Source: JANXQE01 sp035651635 (GTDB lineage: Bacteria; Verrucomicrobiota; Verrucomicrobiia; Limisphaerales; UBA8199). From it: 37,927 bases of DNA. The translations under genes were made by a program, and so were the position numbers. Every line of letters begins with the position of its first letter. Within the stretch, counting starts at the first letter, position 1. Location: assembly GCA_035651635.1 (NCBI GenBank), contig DASRFK010000314.1, forward strand, positions 1 through 37,927, read 5' to 3'. The notes below the pieces were generated by a model. It was not told the origin of the DNA, made no database searches, and was given only the letters and a program-made list of their open reading frames with translations. Positions 7,747 to 15,208 of the stretch are shown here, piece after piece.

Positions 7747-8736
7747 ATGAACCATGCTGCGCTACCCCAAACCCCTGAAGAGTGGCAAGAGTTCATAAAG
7801 TCGAACGTGGAGGTGCTCCCGGACGGTTGCTGGATCTGGCAGCTTCGACGGAATACAACTAAACCGCAGAACCAGCAGTACGGGGTAGTTACGTATAATG
7901 GAAAAACGGCTAACGTACACCGGGTGTCTTACAAGGTGTTCCATGGCACTATTCCAAAGGGTCTTGTTGTCCGCCACATCTGCGACGTTAGCTTCTGCGT
8001 CAATCCCGCGCATCTTCTACTGGGAACCCGTAAGGACAACGCTGCGGACATGGTTCGGCGCAACAGGTTTTGGCATAAGCTCGACCCGTCAGCAGTCGCA
8101 ACGATTCGCGAGGAATATGGTCCAGAGGGCGGCAGGATTACGCATCGAGAACTCGGGGACAAAAATGGAGTGCACGCCAACACTGTCCATAAACTACTCA
8201 ATTTCGAAACTTGGGGACACGTCGAGGACGACGCTATGGACACCGCCAGGAAAGCCCGTCAGGAATTCCTGGAGAGCGTCGGCGATGAAGTTCTGCCAGC
8301 CGAACAAGCCTATCTTAAACTGCCGGTGCAGCTACCAGGAAGGCTTGGCCTGGAAAATGCCCGGGAAATCCGTCGTCGATACGAGGGCGGAGAAACCATG
8401 AAGGAAATCTCCCGTAATTCCGAATTCAGCTACCATATGGTCTGGACAGTGATCCGAGGAGGAGCATGGCATGAACCTGAGTATACTCCACCAGTTAAAC
8501 GCAAGCAGGGACCGCGAAATCCAAAGCTCAACTTGGAGCAACGAATAGAGATTCGACAACGGTGGGCGGAATGGCGCAGAGGAGATAACCGGACCGTCAT
8601 CGCGGCAGAGTATGGTGTTTCCCCTGACTACATTAGCACAGTAATTCACGAGCTGGAACATCTGCCCGAAAGGGCGCAAGAGGCTCCGGCGAATGTCCCG
8701 GGTGCATTGAGCGGAGCTCCGGGATTCTCCACCTGA
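7747..8736 (+). CDS. HNH homing-type endonuclease
   Basis: A 329-residue protein with an HNH_3-type nuclease domain near the N-terminus: GCWIWQ (about 28), HR (58-59), RHICD (H77) and FCVNPAHLLLGT (N86, H89). It is the same fold as intron-encoded I-HmuI-like enzymes that make single- or double-strand cuts at specific sites. Two or three helix-turn-helix-like segments follow (MKEISRNSEFSYHMVWTVI, NRTVIAAEYGVSPDYISTV), probably for DNA recognition. A longer frame to 7645 exists, but it would run through the terminator, so ATG 7747 is chosen. It is probably a selfish or intron-type nuclease associated with the preceding RNA. Confidence 0.8.
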   Translation: MNHAALPQTPEEWQEFIKSNVEVLPDGCWIWQLRRNTTKPQNQQYGVVTYNGKTANVHRVSYKVFHGTIPKGLVVRHICDVSFCVNPAHLLLGTRKDNAADMVRRNRFWHKLDPSAVATIREEYGPEGGRITHRELGDKNGVHANTVHKLLNFETWGHVEDDAMDTARKARQEFLESVGDEVLPAEQAYLKLPVQLPGRLGLENAREIRRRYEGGETMKEISRNSEFSYHMVWTVIRGGAWHEPEYTPPVKRKQGPRNPKLNLEQRIEIRQRWAEWRRGDNRTVIAAEYGVSPDYISTVIHELEHLPERAQEAPANVPGALSGAPGFST

Positions 8737-9093
8737 AAGGGCGAGGGTTCAGCGTTCAATGGGTAGCGGCCGCCGGCCAGGCAGGACTACGAAGGCGGGC
8801 TCTGCGGACGCCTGGTGCTTCCCGGAGTGAAAGACTAAACTCCGCAGGAACCCTCCACCAAGGCACTCACGAGCTCACCGAATGAAAGCTGGAGCTTCTG
8901 CGGGTGCCTCCGAGGAAATCACGGGTAGCAAGAATTCTACCATTGTGATTTGTCAGAGGTGGGCCATACTTGGTAAAGAGCTAATAGGACGCCTATCGTC
9001 CGATATGACTTCGTCGCGCCCAGATCCGCCGCCACCCAACTTTAACGAGCTGGATGGCCCCTCCTTGACTTCGTCGAACATCCCTTTTTCGCC
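8737..9093. other. Intergenic region with hairpin
   Basis: No credible gene is seen in this 357-bp gap. CGGAGT (8823-8828) pairs with ACTCCG (8839-8844), and neighbouring GC-rich sequence (8765-8815) can fold further. It may be the 3' flank of the HNH-associated element; nothing else was identified. Confidence 0.4.
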
Positions 9094-10173
9094 ATGAAAA
9101 CCTTTCACTGCGATGCGTGCGGCAATTTAGTGTTTTTTGAAAACGTCGAGTGTGTGAAGTGCCGTCACGTCCTTGGCTATTTGCCCGACGAAGAGGATTT
9201 GAGCGCATTTGAACTGGACGCAAGGGATTCATGGCGAGCATTGGCTCCCAAGGCAAAGGACCGTCGCTACCGTCTCTGCTTGAACGGACAGCAACACAGT
9301 GTATGCAATTGGATGGTACCGGTGGATGACCCCCAACCACTTTGTCGCGCATGCCGGCTGAACCGAGTCGTTCCGGATTTGAGTGTCAAAGGTAATTTGG
9401 AGCTTTGGCACAAGCTCGAATTGGCCAAACGCCGCGTCGTATTTCGCCTGCTGAAATTAGGGCTACCTCTGACCGGCGTAGCTGAAGAGAATCGGTCTAC
9501 GCTTGAATTTCAATTCCTCGCGGATTCCACCGGACAGCCACCAGTCTTGTCTGGCTATGCTCAGGGGGTAATCACACTCAATGTGGCCGAGGCGGATGAT
9601 GTTGAACGTGAGCGACGCCGCATCAGTTTACACGAACCTTATCGGACCTTACTTGGGCATATGCGTCACGAAATCGCGCACTTCTATTGGGATCGTCTCA
9701 TTGCCAACAGCCAATGGTCGGATTCCTTCCGAGAGATCTTTGGGGATGAGCGACAAGACTATGCCGGTGCGCTTAAGACCTATTATGAAAAGGGCGCACC
9801 GAATAATTGGCAGAACAGTTATGTAAGTTCTTACGCTTCCGCGCATCCATGGGAGGATTGGGCTGAGACGGGGGCTCACTATTTCCATATTCTGGACCTA
9901 ACCGAGACAGCTTCTAGCTTCGGTATGGCCTTGAAGCCTCAGCATCCTTCAGCCCAAACCATGACCGCCGAACCCGCCAAGCTTGGAGACATGACCAACT
10001 TCGATGCGCTGATGGCACATTGGTTTCCGTTGACCTATGCGTTGAACACGCTTAATCGAGATATGGGGCTGTCGGACCTTTACCCGTTTGTGATTTCCGA
10101 TTCGGTCGTCCGGAAGCTGCGATTTGTTCACGAAATTGTACAACACGCCGGGACACAAAAAGCAGAGCCCTAG
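9094..10173 (+). CDS. Putative zinc-binding metallopeptidase with zinc ribbon (Peptidase_Mx-like)
   Basis: A 359-residue protein. The N-terminus has a zinc ribbon (C6, C9, C20, C23) and a second CxxC pair (C84, C87). The centre has HEIAH at 192-196, the HExxH signature of zincin metallopeptidases, followed by FYWD. The layout matches the putative zinc-binding metallopeptidase family often annotated beside transglutaminase and ATP-grasp genes, though no such partners are here. No signal peptide is visible, so it is cytoplasmic. ATG 9094 is the first start and the zinc ribbon begins immediately. Confidence 0.75.
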   Translation: MKTFHCDACGNLVFFENVECVKCRHVLGYLPDEEDLSAFELDARDSWRALAPKAKDRRYRLCLNGQQHSVCNWMVPVDDPQPLCRACRLNRVVPDLSVKGNLELWHKLELAKRRVVFRLLKLGLPLTGVAEENRSTLEFQFLADSTGQPPVLSGYAQGVITLNVAEADDVERERRRISLHEPYRTLLGHMRHEIAHFYWDRLIANSQWSDSFREIFGDERQDYAGALKTYYEKGAPNNWQNSYVSSYASAHPWEDWAETGAHYFHILDLTETASSFGMALKPQHPSAQTMTAEPAKLGDMTNFDALMAHWFPLTYALNTLNRDMGLSDLYPFVISDSVVRKLRFVHEIVQHAGTQKAEP

Positions 10174-10308
10174 AGCTGTGGGTTACGGCGCGCAGCCTTG
10201 ATATTCTTGGAGCTGGCAGTTATGGATCTGTGCAAAAGAGGCGTTGTAAGGATTGTGTCGCCATTCAGTCAGGCCAGTGAGAGGGTTGCGCGCGAACTAC
10301 GGGCAAGG

Positions 10309-11979
10309 CTACAGAGGGAACTCCAAGGCAAAGCTTGCCCCTTTCCCCAAGCCGTCGCTCAGCGCTGTTAGCGATGCGCCGAGCTGTTTAGCCATAACAG
10401 CGCCGCTATGGAGGCCAAAACCGTGGCCGTCCTTGCGCGTGGTGAAGCCATGATTGAATATGCGCGCCAGGTTCTCCTGGGCAATCCCCATGCCATTGTC
10501 TACCACTTCCATCTTCATAAACCGCCCTCCGCGACTCAGGCCCACGCGCAAGCTCAGCCGTTTAACCTGAGAATTCGCGCCAGCGCATGCGTTTTGGGCG
10601 TTGCGTATCAGATTGATTAAGATCTGGAGGACTTGGTGTTTCGGAACCTTCACCTTCGGCAAATTGGGCGCGTAATCCCTATCCACCTGCACCTCGTGGC
10701 GGGCGAGTGAGGTCGCGCTCATCCGGAGTGCATCCTCAACCAACTCAACGGGATCGGCCTCCTCTGCGAGACTCGAAGCTTTCGCGTAGTTTTGCTGCAT
10801 CGCAACAATCGCATTGACGTGTTCGAGTGTTTTCCCTAGTCGATCGACTTCCTCTTTGAGCTCGGCTTGTTCCTGGAGGAGGCGTTCACCCAGCCTGGCA
10901 AGGTACTGGGACAACTGTTGGCCTTTGGGATCGCTGGTAAAAAATTTGCCTAAATCTGCGGCGTTGGCCTGCATTAGGGCAACAGCCTTGGCCACACCAT
11001 TAACTCTCAACCCTCGCACCTTTTCGGCGATCAATGTCGTGGAGACGTTAATGCTGTTGAGGGCGTTACCCATATTGTGCAACACCCCGGTTGCCACCTC
11101 CGCCATTCCAACCTGACGCGAGGTCTCGATTAACTGCTCCTGAGAAGCCCGCAACGCAGCCTCCGCTTGTTTGCGACCAGTGATTTCCTCGACGAACCCC
11201 TCATAATACTGCACCCGCCCCCGCAGATCGCGCACGACACGCGCACTCTCAGAAATCCATATTATCTCCCCATTACGACGGCGAACCTGGTATTCGAGGC
11301 CGTGGAGCACATCCGCCTTTTCAATCTCGTTTTTGAACCGCTCGCGCATGGAGGGATCCACATAGATCTCATGTTGAATGTCACGCACCTGACTCAGAAG
11401 CTGTTTGGGATTCTTGTACCCATACATCCGTGCCAGGGACGGATTCACTTCGAGATAATTACCATCAGGCGTGCTCTGATAGATGCCTTCGACCGCATTT
11501 TCAAAAATGCCCCGGAAGGTCGCTTCTCTTGCTTTGAGCCGGTCTTCCTGGATTTTCTGGGCCGAGATATCCGTGAGGGCTCCCGAGAAAAAGCTTGAGG
11601 GCCGATCAGCAGTCGCGGTCGGCACTAGAACCAGCGAGGACCAGATGGTTGTTCCGTCCTTGCGACAAAAAAGTAAATCTCCGCGAAACACCCGGCACAA
11701 CGAAAGTGCTCGATTGATACTCCTTACTACCAATGGGTTAGTCCTTGAACCATAAAGGAAATCCAGCTTCTTGCCGACGACCTCTGTCTCGGTGTATCCA
11801 GTTACCTCGGTGAAAGCTCCAGATGCCCAGACAATAGAAAATCCCGTTTTACTTTTCTCGTATCCAAAGAGCCCAGCCGACATTCCATCCAATACAGCCC
11901 GGGCACATACCCAGGGTGGCATTGACCGGTTGCCCGATGTTTGTGTGCTTTTATCGTGGTCGGAGATCTCTTGCTTCAT
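10309..11979 (-). CDS. Two-PAS sensor histidine kinase
   Basis: A 556-residue soluble kinase with no transmembrane segment. PAS domains span about 25-140 (FTEVTGYTETEVVGK) and 150-270 (EVNPSLARMYGY). The phosphoacceptor region is the divergent form GVLHNMGNALNSINVS with His301, followed by a long helical segment (320-400). The ATP-binding domain shows the N box ILINLIRNAQNA, the G1 box DNGMG (494-498) and GHGFGLH (518-524). No response regulator gene is adjacent, so it is an orphan kinase. The start at 11979 gives complete PAS domains. Confidence 0.9.
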   Translation of the reverse strand: MKQEISDHDKSTQTSGNRSMPPWVCARAVLDGMSAGLFGYEKSKTGFSIVWASGAFTEVTGYTETEVVGKKLDFLYGSRTNPLVVRSINRALSLCRVFRGDLLFCRKDGTTIWSSLVLVPTATADRPSSFFSGALTDISAQKIQEDRLKAREATFRGIFENAVEGIYQSTPDGNYLEVNPSLARMYGYKNPKQLLSQVRDIQHEIYVDPSMRERFKNEIEKADVLHGLEYQVRRRNGEIIWISESARVVRDLRGRVQYYEGFVEEITGRKQAEAALRASQEQLIETSRQVGMAEVATGVLHNMGNALNSINVSTTLIAEKVRGLRVNGVAKAVALMQANAADLGKFFTSDPKGQQLSQYLARLGERLLQEQAELKEEVDRLGKTLEHVNAIVAMQQNYAKASSLAEEADPVELVEDALRMSATSLARHEVQVDRDYAPNLPKVKVPKHQVLQILINLIRNAQNACAGANSQVKRLSLRVGLSRGGRFMKMEVVDNGMGIAQENLARIFNHGFTTRKDGHGFGLHSGAVMAKQLGASLTALSDGLGKGASFALEFPL

Positions 11980-11987
11980 TCATTCGC

Positions 11988-12053
11988 GCGCTGCGGCCAC
12001 TGGAATTGATTTTGAGCAGCACACGTGCCATTTGAGCTGCCGGGCCGCAGCGC
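11988..12053. repeat. 11-bp inverted repeat upstream of kinase
   Basis: GCGCTGCGGCC at 11988-11998 is repeated inverted as GGCCGCAGCGC at 12043-12053. It lies just beyond the kinase start and may be a regulatory hairpin. The rest of 11980-12468 shows no convincing gene. Confidence 0.5.
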
Positions 12054-12468
12054 CGAACGCGTGAGCGACAAATGCCCATTTTGGCCCATTCGGCAATCGG
12101 TCTTCTGCGGTCGGCTCATTTGAGACTCAACTCGGATCACTTACGCTGTGGAGCTTTTTACCCACTCTGGCCAACATTCCGACATCCTTTTGGCTCACTG
12201 GCTCGGTCGAGGAGCCGGCGGACAGTGCCAGATGGAAAGGCCTCAATGAAGCCACCGGGCCGGACAATAAGTGCGGTGAATATCAAGTGCCAACGCCTGC
12301 CCTTTTAGTGGCTGCCGGATGGCTGAGTAATGCGAATAGTTTTCCGGTGGGCGCCGCCCAAAGTGGCACAATTGAGCCTCTGGCCGATGGGAACTTGGGA
12401 AGAACTGGGCCGAGGGTGTGAATAACTTCCACTTCGCCTGGGCCGGCTGATCAAGTAGCATCTACGTT

Positions 12469-12810
12469 ATGGACCCAGTGAAGCCTGCGGAGAAGCTGTT
12501 TCAGTTAAGCCCGGACCACAACCATGAAAAGTACGACAACAAGACCGTGGAATTCATTTGCGAATGGGATGGGACGCTTTTGGTGTTAACGGGACGGTTT
12601 GTGGTGCATGTCGGACCAAATTACGAGCGTGTGGACATTCACTACACTGGGCGTCTCGATTCGCTCGATCCTCCATACGCCAATTATGTTTTTCACGTTT
12701 CTCATCCCGACCTCAGATCGGCAGTTCCCGCTAGGAAGCCCGGCTCGTCTGCAAACTTTCTTTTGGACCGGCCTTTGTGGCCAAGCGGGTGTATGCAGCG
12801 CGACAACTAG
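12469..12810 (+). CDS. Hypothetical protein (113 aa)
   Basis: A 113-residue soluble protein. Residues 25-85 alternate hydrophobic and polar residues (LLVLTGRFVVHVGPNYERVD, YANYVFHVSHPD), suggesting a small beta-sheet domain. The C-terminal 30 residues look irregular and may read beyond an eroded true end. No family was recognised and no clear Shine-Dalgarno was found. A minus-strand frame overlaps but has poorer composition. Confidence 0.45.
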   Translation: MDPVKPAEKLFQLSPDHNHEKYDNKTVEFICEWDGTLLVLTGRFVVHVGPNYERVDIHYTGRLDSLDPPYANYVFHVSHPDLRSAVPARKPGSSANFLLDRPLWPSGCMQRDN

Positions 12811-12835
12811 TAGGTGTAGCGACGGCCCCGGGAAG

Positions 12836-12934
12836 ATGGCTTTGATTTTGGAAGCATTGGGCGCGATTTTCGCAAACTTCTGGGCGAAGTCGTTTCCGAG
12901 GCGGGAGAGCGGGCGGACTGTTCGCTGTCTGTGA
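12836..12934 (+). CDS. Very small protein, possibly part of a split membrane protein
   Basis: A 32-residue ORF (MALILEALGAIFANFWAKSF, then basic) that ends in TGA. A different frame immediately downstream (12946-13023) encodes RRYSRILAWFLIALVMATIY and ends in Lys residues, a typical single transmembrane helix. The two halves may be one small membrane protein separated by a frameshift, or two unrelated open stretches. Confidence 0.25.
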   Translation: MALILEALGAIFANFWAKSFPRRESGRTVRCL

Positions 12935-13033
12935 TGGGTTGAAGACGCTATTCGAGGATTCTCGCGTGGTTCTTGATTGCGCTTGTCATGGCGACGATTT
13001 ACCTGGTGCTCAAGCAAAAGTAGTTGGTCCAAG

Positions 13034-13282
13034 ATGCAAAAACAGGCAAAGGGAATCAAACTGACCAGGGAGTATTTCATGAGCCTTGGGGTCGGCCCCT
13101 TCCTCGTGGTGGACGGCGCCGACTCGAAAGCCCCTATCTTTGCGGAAAGGATACTCGCCAAGGCGATGCGTGATAGGCAATGGGAGAGGATCCAGTCCGC
13201 CGGGGCTGGAGGCAGAGCTTGCGAGCTCTTTTTGAGTAGGGAGGCCTACGAATGGCACAAAGAGCACAGGCCTCGCAAATAA
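13034..13282 (+). CDS. Hypothetical protein (82 aa)
   Basis: An 82-residue basic soluble protein (KLTREYFMSLGVGPFLVVDG, AERILAKAMRDRQWERIQ, then SREAYEWHKEHRPRK). The frame is open further upstream to 12977, but the upstream part is low in quality, so ATG 13034 is chosen. No family was recognised. Confidence 0.45.
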   Translation: MQKQAKGIKLTREYFMSLGVGPFLVVDGADSKAPIFAERILAKAMRDRQWERIQSAGAGGRACELFLSREAYEWHKEHRPRK

Positions 13283-13296
13283 GCGGCCTTCCGCCG

Positions 13297-13497
13297 TTAT
13301 TCGCAGGTTGTGCACACCGCATTTTCGCTGGTTCTCCTCGTATTCTTCGAGGGATGGGACTTTGACGGACGCGGGCTTGGCATAGTGGAAAGGAAGATCT
13401 CCATGTATCCGTTCATTGAACCGCGAGCCTTTTTGTCGTCGTAAACTGCTGATTTCACTACGGTAAAGATGGAGGCGAGGGTCGGAATCGGCCCCAT
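13297..13497 (-). CDS. Possible small hypothetical protein (66 aa)
   Basis: Minus-strand ORF starting at ATG 13497. The first half (GPIPTLASIFTVVKSAVYDD, then GYMEIFL) looks protein-like; the second is Ser/Pro/Arg-rich. No family was recognised. It could be a chance frame. Confidence 0.3.
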   Translation of the reverse strand: MGPIPTLASIFTVVKSAVYDDKKARGSMNGYMEIFLSTMPSPRPSKSHPSKNTRRTSENAVCTTCE

Positions 13498-13891
13498 TTG
13501 CCTCTAGTCCGAGCTAAGAGTACAACTTCGCCTCCTCGTAAATCAATATAAATTGCGATAACTGGCAGCTACTGAACTTAACAATTTACTGGAGGTTTTA
13601 CTGGAGGTCGCACAGGCAGGAATAAACCGATCCGGAAACACCCCCCGGGGGGTTGGGACTCCCGCGCATACCCGATCCAGCCGTGCGGAGGCAATAGCCC
13701 CTCCCCAGGGTGTTCTCGGGTCGGAAGGCCGGGGACGGATGCGTTCTCCTACATATTTCTCATCTTTCTTACCGGCCGACCGCCTGCGCCGCCCATCGCC
13801 TGCCTGAGCGCCTGCTTCCATTGAATAATTTGGCCCTCCAGGTCGGCCTGTTATGAAATGCGTTTGCCATTCGGATGGTTGGGCACGGTTT
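13498..13891. other. Gap at the left end of the cassette array
   Basis: No gene was recognised in this 394-bp stretch. GTTGGGC at 13878-13884, next to the stop codon of the following minus-strand gene, matches the right-hand core box of the attC-like sites. No matching left arm was found, so the array probably ends in a half site here. Confidence 0.4.
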
Positions 13892-14377
13892 TCATGCGGG
13901 ACGTGCTTTTCGCTGCATCATAACAGTTGCTGGCACAAACAAACCACATGTTGCGAGAACAACCACGCCTAGAATCTGCCAGTCTTGGTTGAAAGCCGAG
14001 CCGTCGCTCGAAAGTGAACCTGGCTTGAGCACAATCTGCACGTTCTCGCCGTTCCTTTGAATGTAAGCGGCACGTAACAGACCGTTCTTCCATTGACCGT
14101 CGGCGTGGGCGCGAACCGGTGCAATGTCCAATCCCAAGCTACTGCCGTCAGCCAAGGCATAAAAGCAAGTCCAGCCGTGGCTACAGCCCATTTTGATGGG
14201 CTCTTTAAACCCTCTCGCTGCCATCAACTGGAGCGCCTTGCCCTCCTTCGTGCCAAGAGCAAGTTGGGAAGCGGCCTCGATTGCCCGACTTTCGCTCAAA
14301 CTATTTTGTGTTTGAGCCTCACCTCGTAAACCGAGAAGCAGAATGCTCGCAATTAAAAATGCGCGGCAGGTTTTCAT
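13892..14377 (-). CDS. Cassette gene: exported hypothetical protein
   Basis: A 161-residue protein with an N-terminal signal sequence (MKTCRAFLIASILLLGL, then GEAQT) and a C-terminal hydrophobic segment (ILGVVVLATCGLFVPATVMM) before a basic end. It is probably anchored in the membrane with its central domain outside the cytoplasm. The ATG at 14377 is preferred over an upstream start because it sits 6 bp from attC-like site 1. No family was recognised. It is the leftmost clear cassette. Confidence 0.65.
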   Translation of the reverse strand: MKTCRAFLIASILLLGLRGEAQTQNSLSESRAIEAASQLALGTKEGKALQLMAARGFKEPIKMGCSHGWTCFYALADGSSLGLDIAPVRAHADGQWKNGLLRAAYIQRNGENVQIVLKPGSLSSDGSAFNQDWQILGVVVLATCGLFVPATVMMQRKARPA

Positions 14378-14383
14378 GGCGCG

Positions 14384-14476
14384 GCACAACGATTCGCCAT
14401 CACCGGCTCCGCGCCAATGATCGCCGATTGAAGTCCCAACGTAATTGCGGAGTCCGCGTGCATGGCGTCGTTGGAC
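14384..14476 (-). repeat. attC-like site 1
   Basis: A 93-bp imperfect palindrome with left box GCACAAC and right box GTTGGAC (an exact GTTRRRY). The arms CGCCAT...GGCTCCGC and GCGGAGTCC...ATGGCG pair. The sequence is close to site 30. Confidence 0.7.
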
Positions 14477-14490
14477 GATTTTCTGAGGGC

Positions 14491-14919
14491 TCAGGTAACC
14501 CTCATTTTGTGGAGCGTTTTCGTAAGTTTCACAAGTGACTCGGTGCCATTGAGAACCGCTCTAATCTTTTCCTCAGAATGGAATTGCGTCAGACAATCAT
14601 CGTCCTTCTCCAGAGCCTTGGCAAACTGCTCCCGAAATAGCTGCAGTGGATCGCCCGCAAGGCTCTCTACTGTGATTCTGACCGGAACGCTGACGATTCG
14701 CAATGGCAGGCGATCCCAAAGAGTAATCCGTCGCTCAGGTTCTATCCGAGTCAGCCGCCACATAGCTCCACTTGAGTCGGCCACGATAAAACCGAGCTTG
14801 TTATATGAGGCAATCGCACCGACGCTCCACATTCGCACTTCATCGAGGCTCTCTTTACAAGCGGCCCAACCATCTTGGGCAACGATGGTAATTGGAAACG
14901 GAAGTTCGTTTAATTGCAT
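14491..14919 (-). CDS. Cassette gene: hypothetical protein (142 aa)
   Basis: A 142-residue soluble protein, starting at ATG 14919 (MQLNELPFPITIVAQDGWAA), 6 bp from attC-like site 2, and ending 14 bp from site 1. It has an alternating beta-rich first half (YNKLGFIVADSSGAMWRLTR) and a helical C-terminus (LFREQFAKALEKDDD, LVKLTKTLHKMR). No family was recognised. Position between two palindromes marks it as a gene cassette. Confidence 0.65.
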   Translation of the reverse strand: MQLNELPFPITIVAQDGWAACKESLDEVRMWSVGAIASYNKLGFIVADSSGAMWRLTRIEPERRITLWDRLPLRIVSVPVRITVESLAGDPLQLFREQFAKALEKDDDCLTQFHSEEKIRAVLNGTESLVKLTKTLHKMRVT

Positions 14920-14925
14920 GTTTTC

Positions 14926-15051
14926 GCCCAACGAAAATGATAAGCGACCGCCGCTGGGAGTAAAGCCATGGCGTTAGAGGCACGTCCGAATCTCCTCTTA
15001 CGTCCGAGCGGAAATAGGTAGCGGCGGTTGGAATTCATCAATTTGTTAAGA
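14926..15051 (-). repeat. attC-like site 2
   Basis: A 126-bp palindrome with left box GCCCAAC and right box GTTAAGA. The inner arms ACCGCCGCT and AGCGGCGGT pair; the outer arms pair with a few bulges. The region 15052-15208 before the next stop codon holds no gene. Confidence 0.55.
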
Positions 15052-15208
15052 CACCCACTCACAGATCGCAGGGCTGGAAACATCGGGCGCCTCTGAGGTC
15101 CAAGTTAACAAAATGTGAAGCCATGGTGATCCCATCTTGGCGGTCCAGACCCGTTGAAATTATTTCAAAATACTTTCGCGCCCTAAGCCTGACAGGCTGC
15201 CAGCCGCC

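Noticed and set aside
6639..7796. 385-residue minus-strand ORF opposite the relaxase-like gene
   Set aside because: It is antisense to a well-formed gene, rich in Arg and His, and crosses the terminator hairpin.
7423..8736. HEARO/IscB-type RNA-guided nuclease locus
   Set aside because: The protein is a short HNH_3 homing-type nuclease with no RuvC domain, so it is not IscB or IsrB.
11988..12053. An extra attC site upstream of the kinase
   Set aside because: The inverted repeat is strong, but it lacks RYYYAAC and GTTRRRY ends and no cassette ORF adjoins it.
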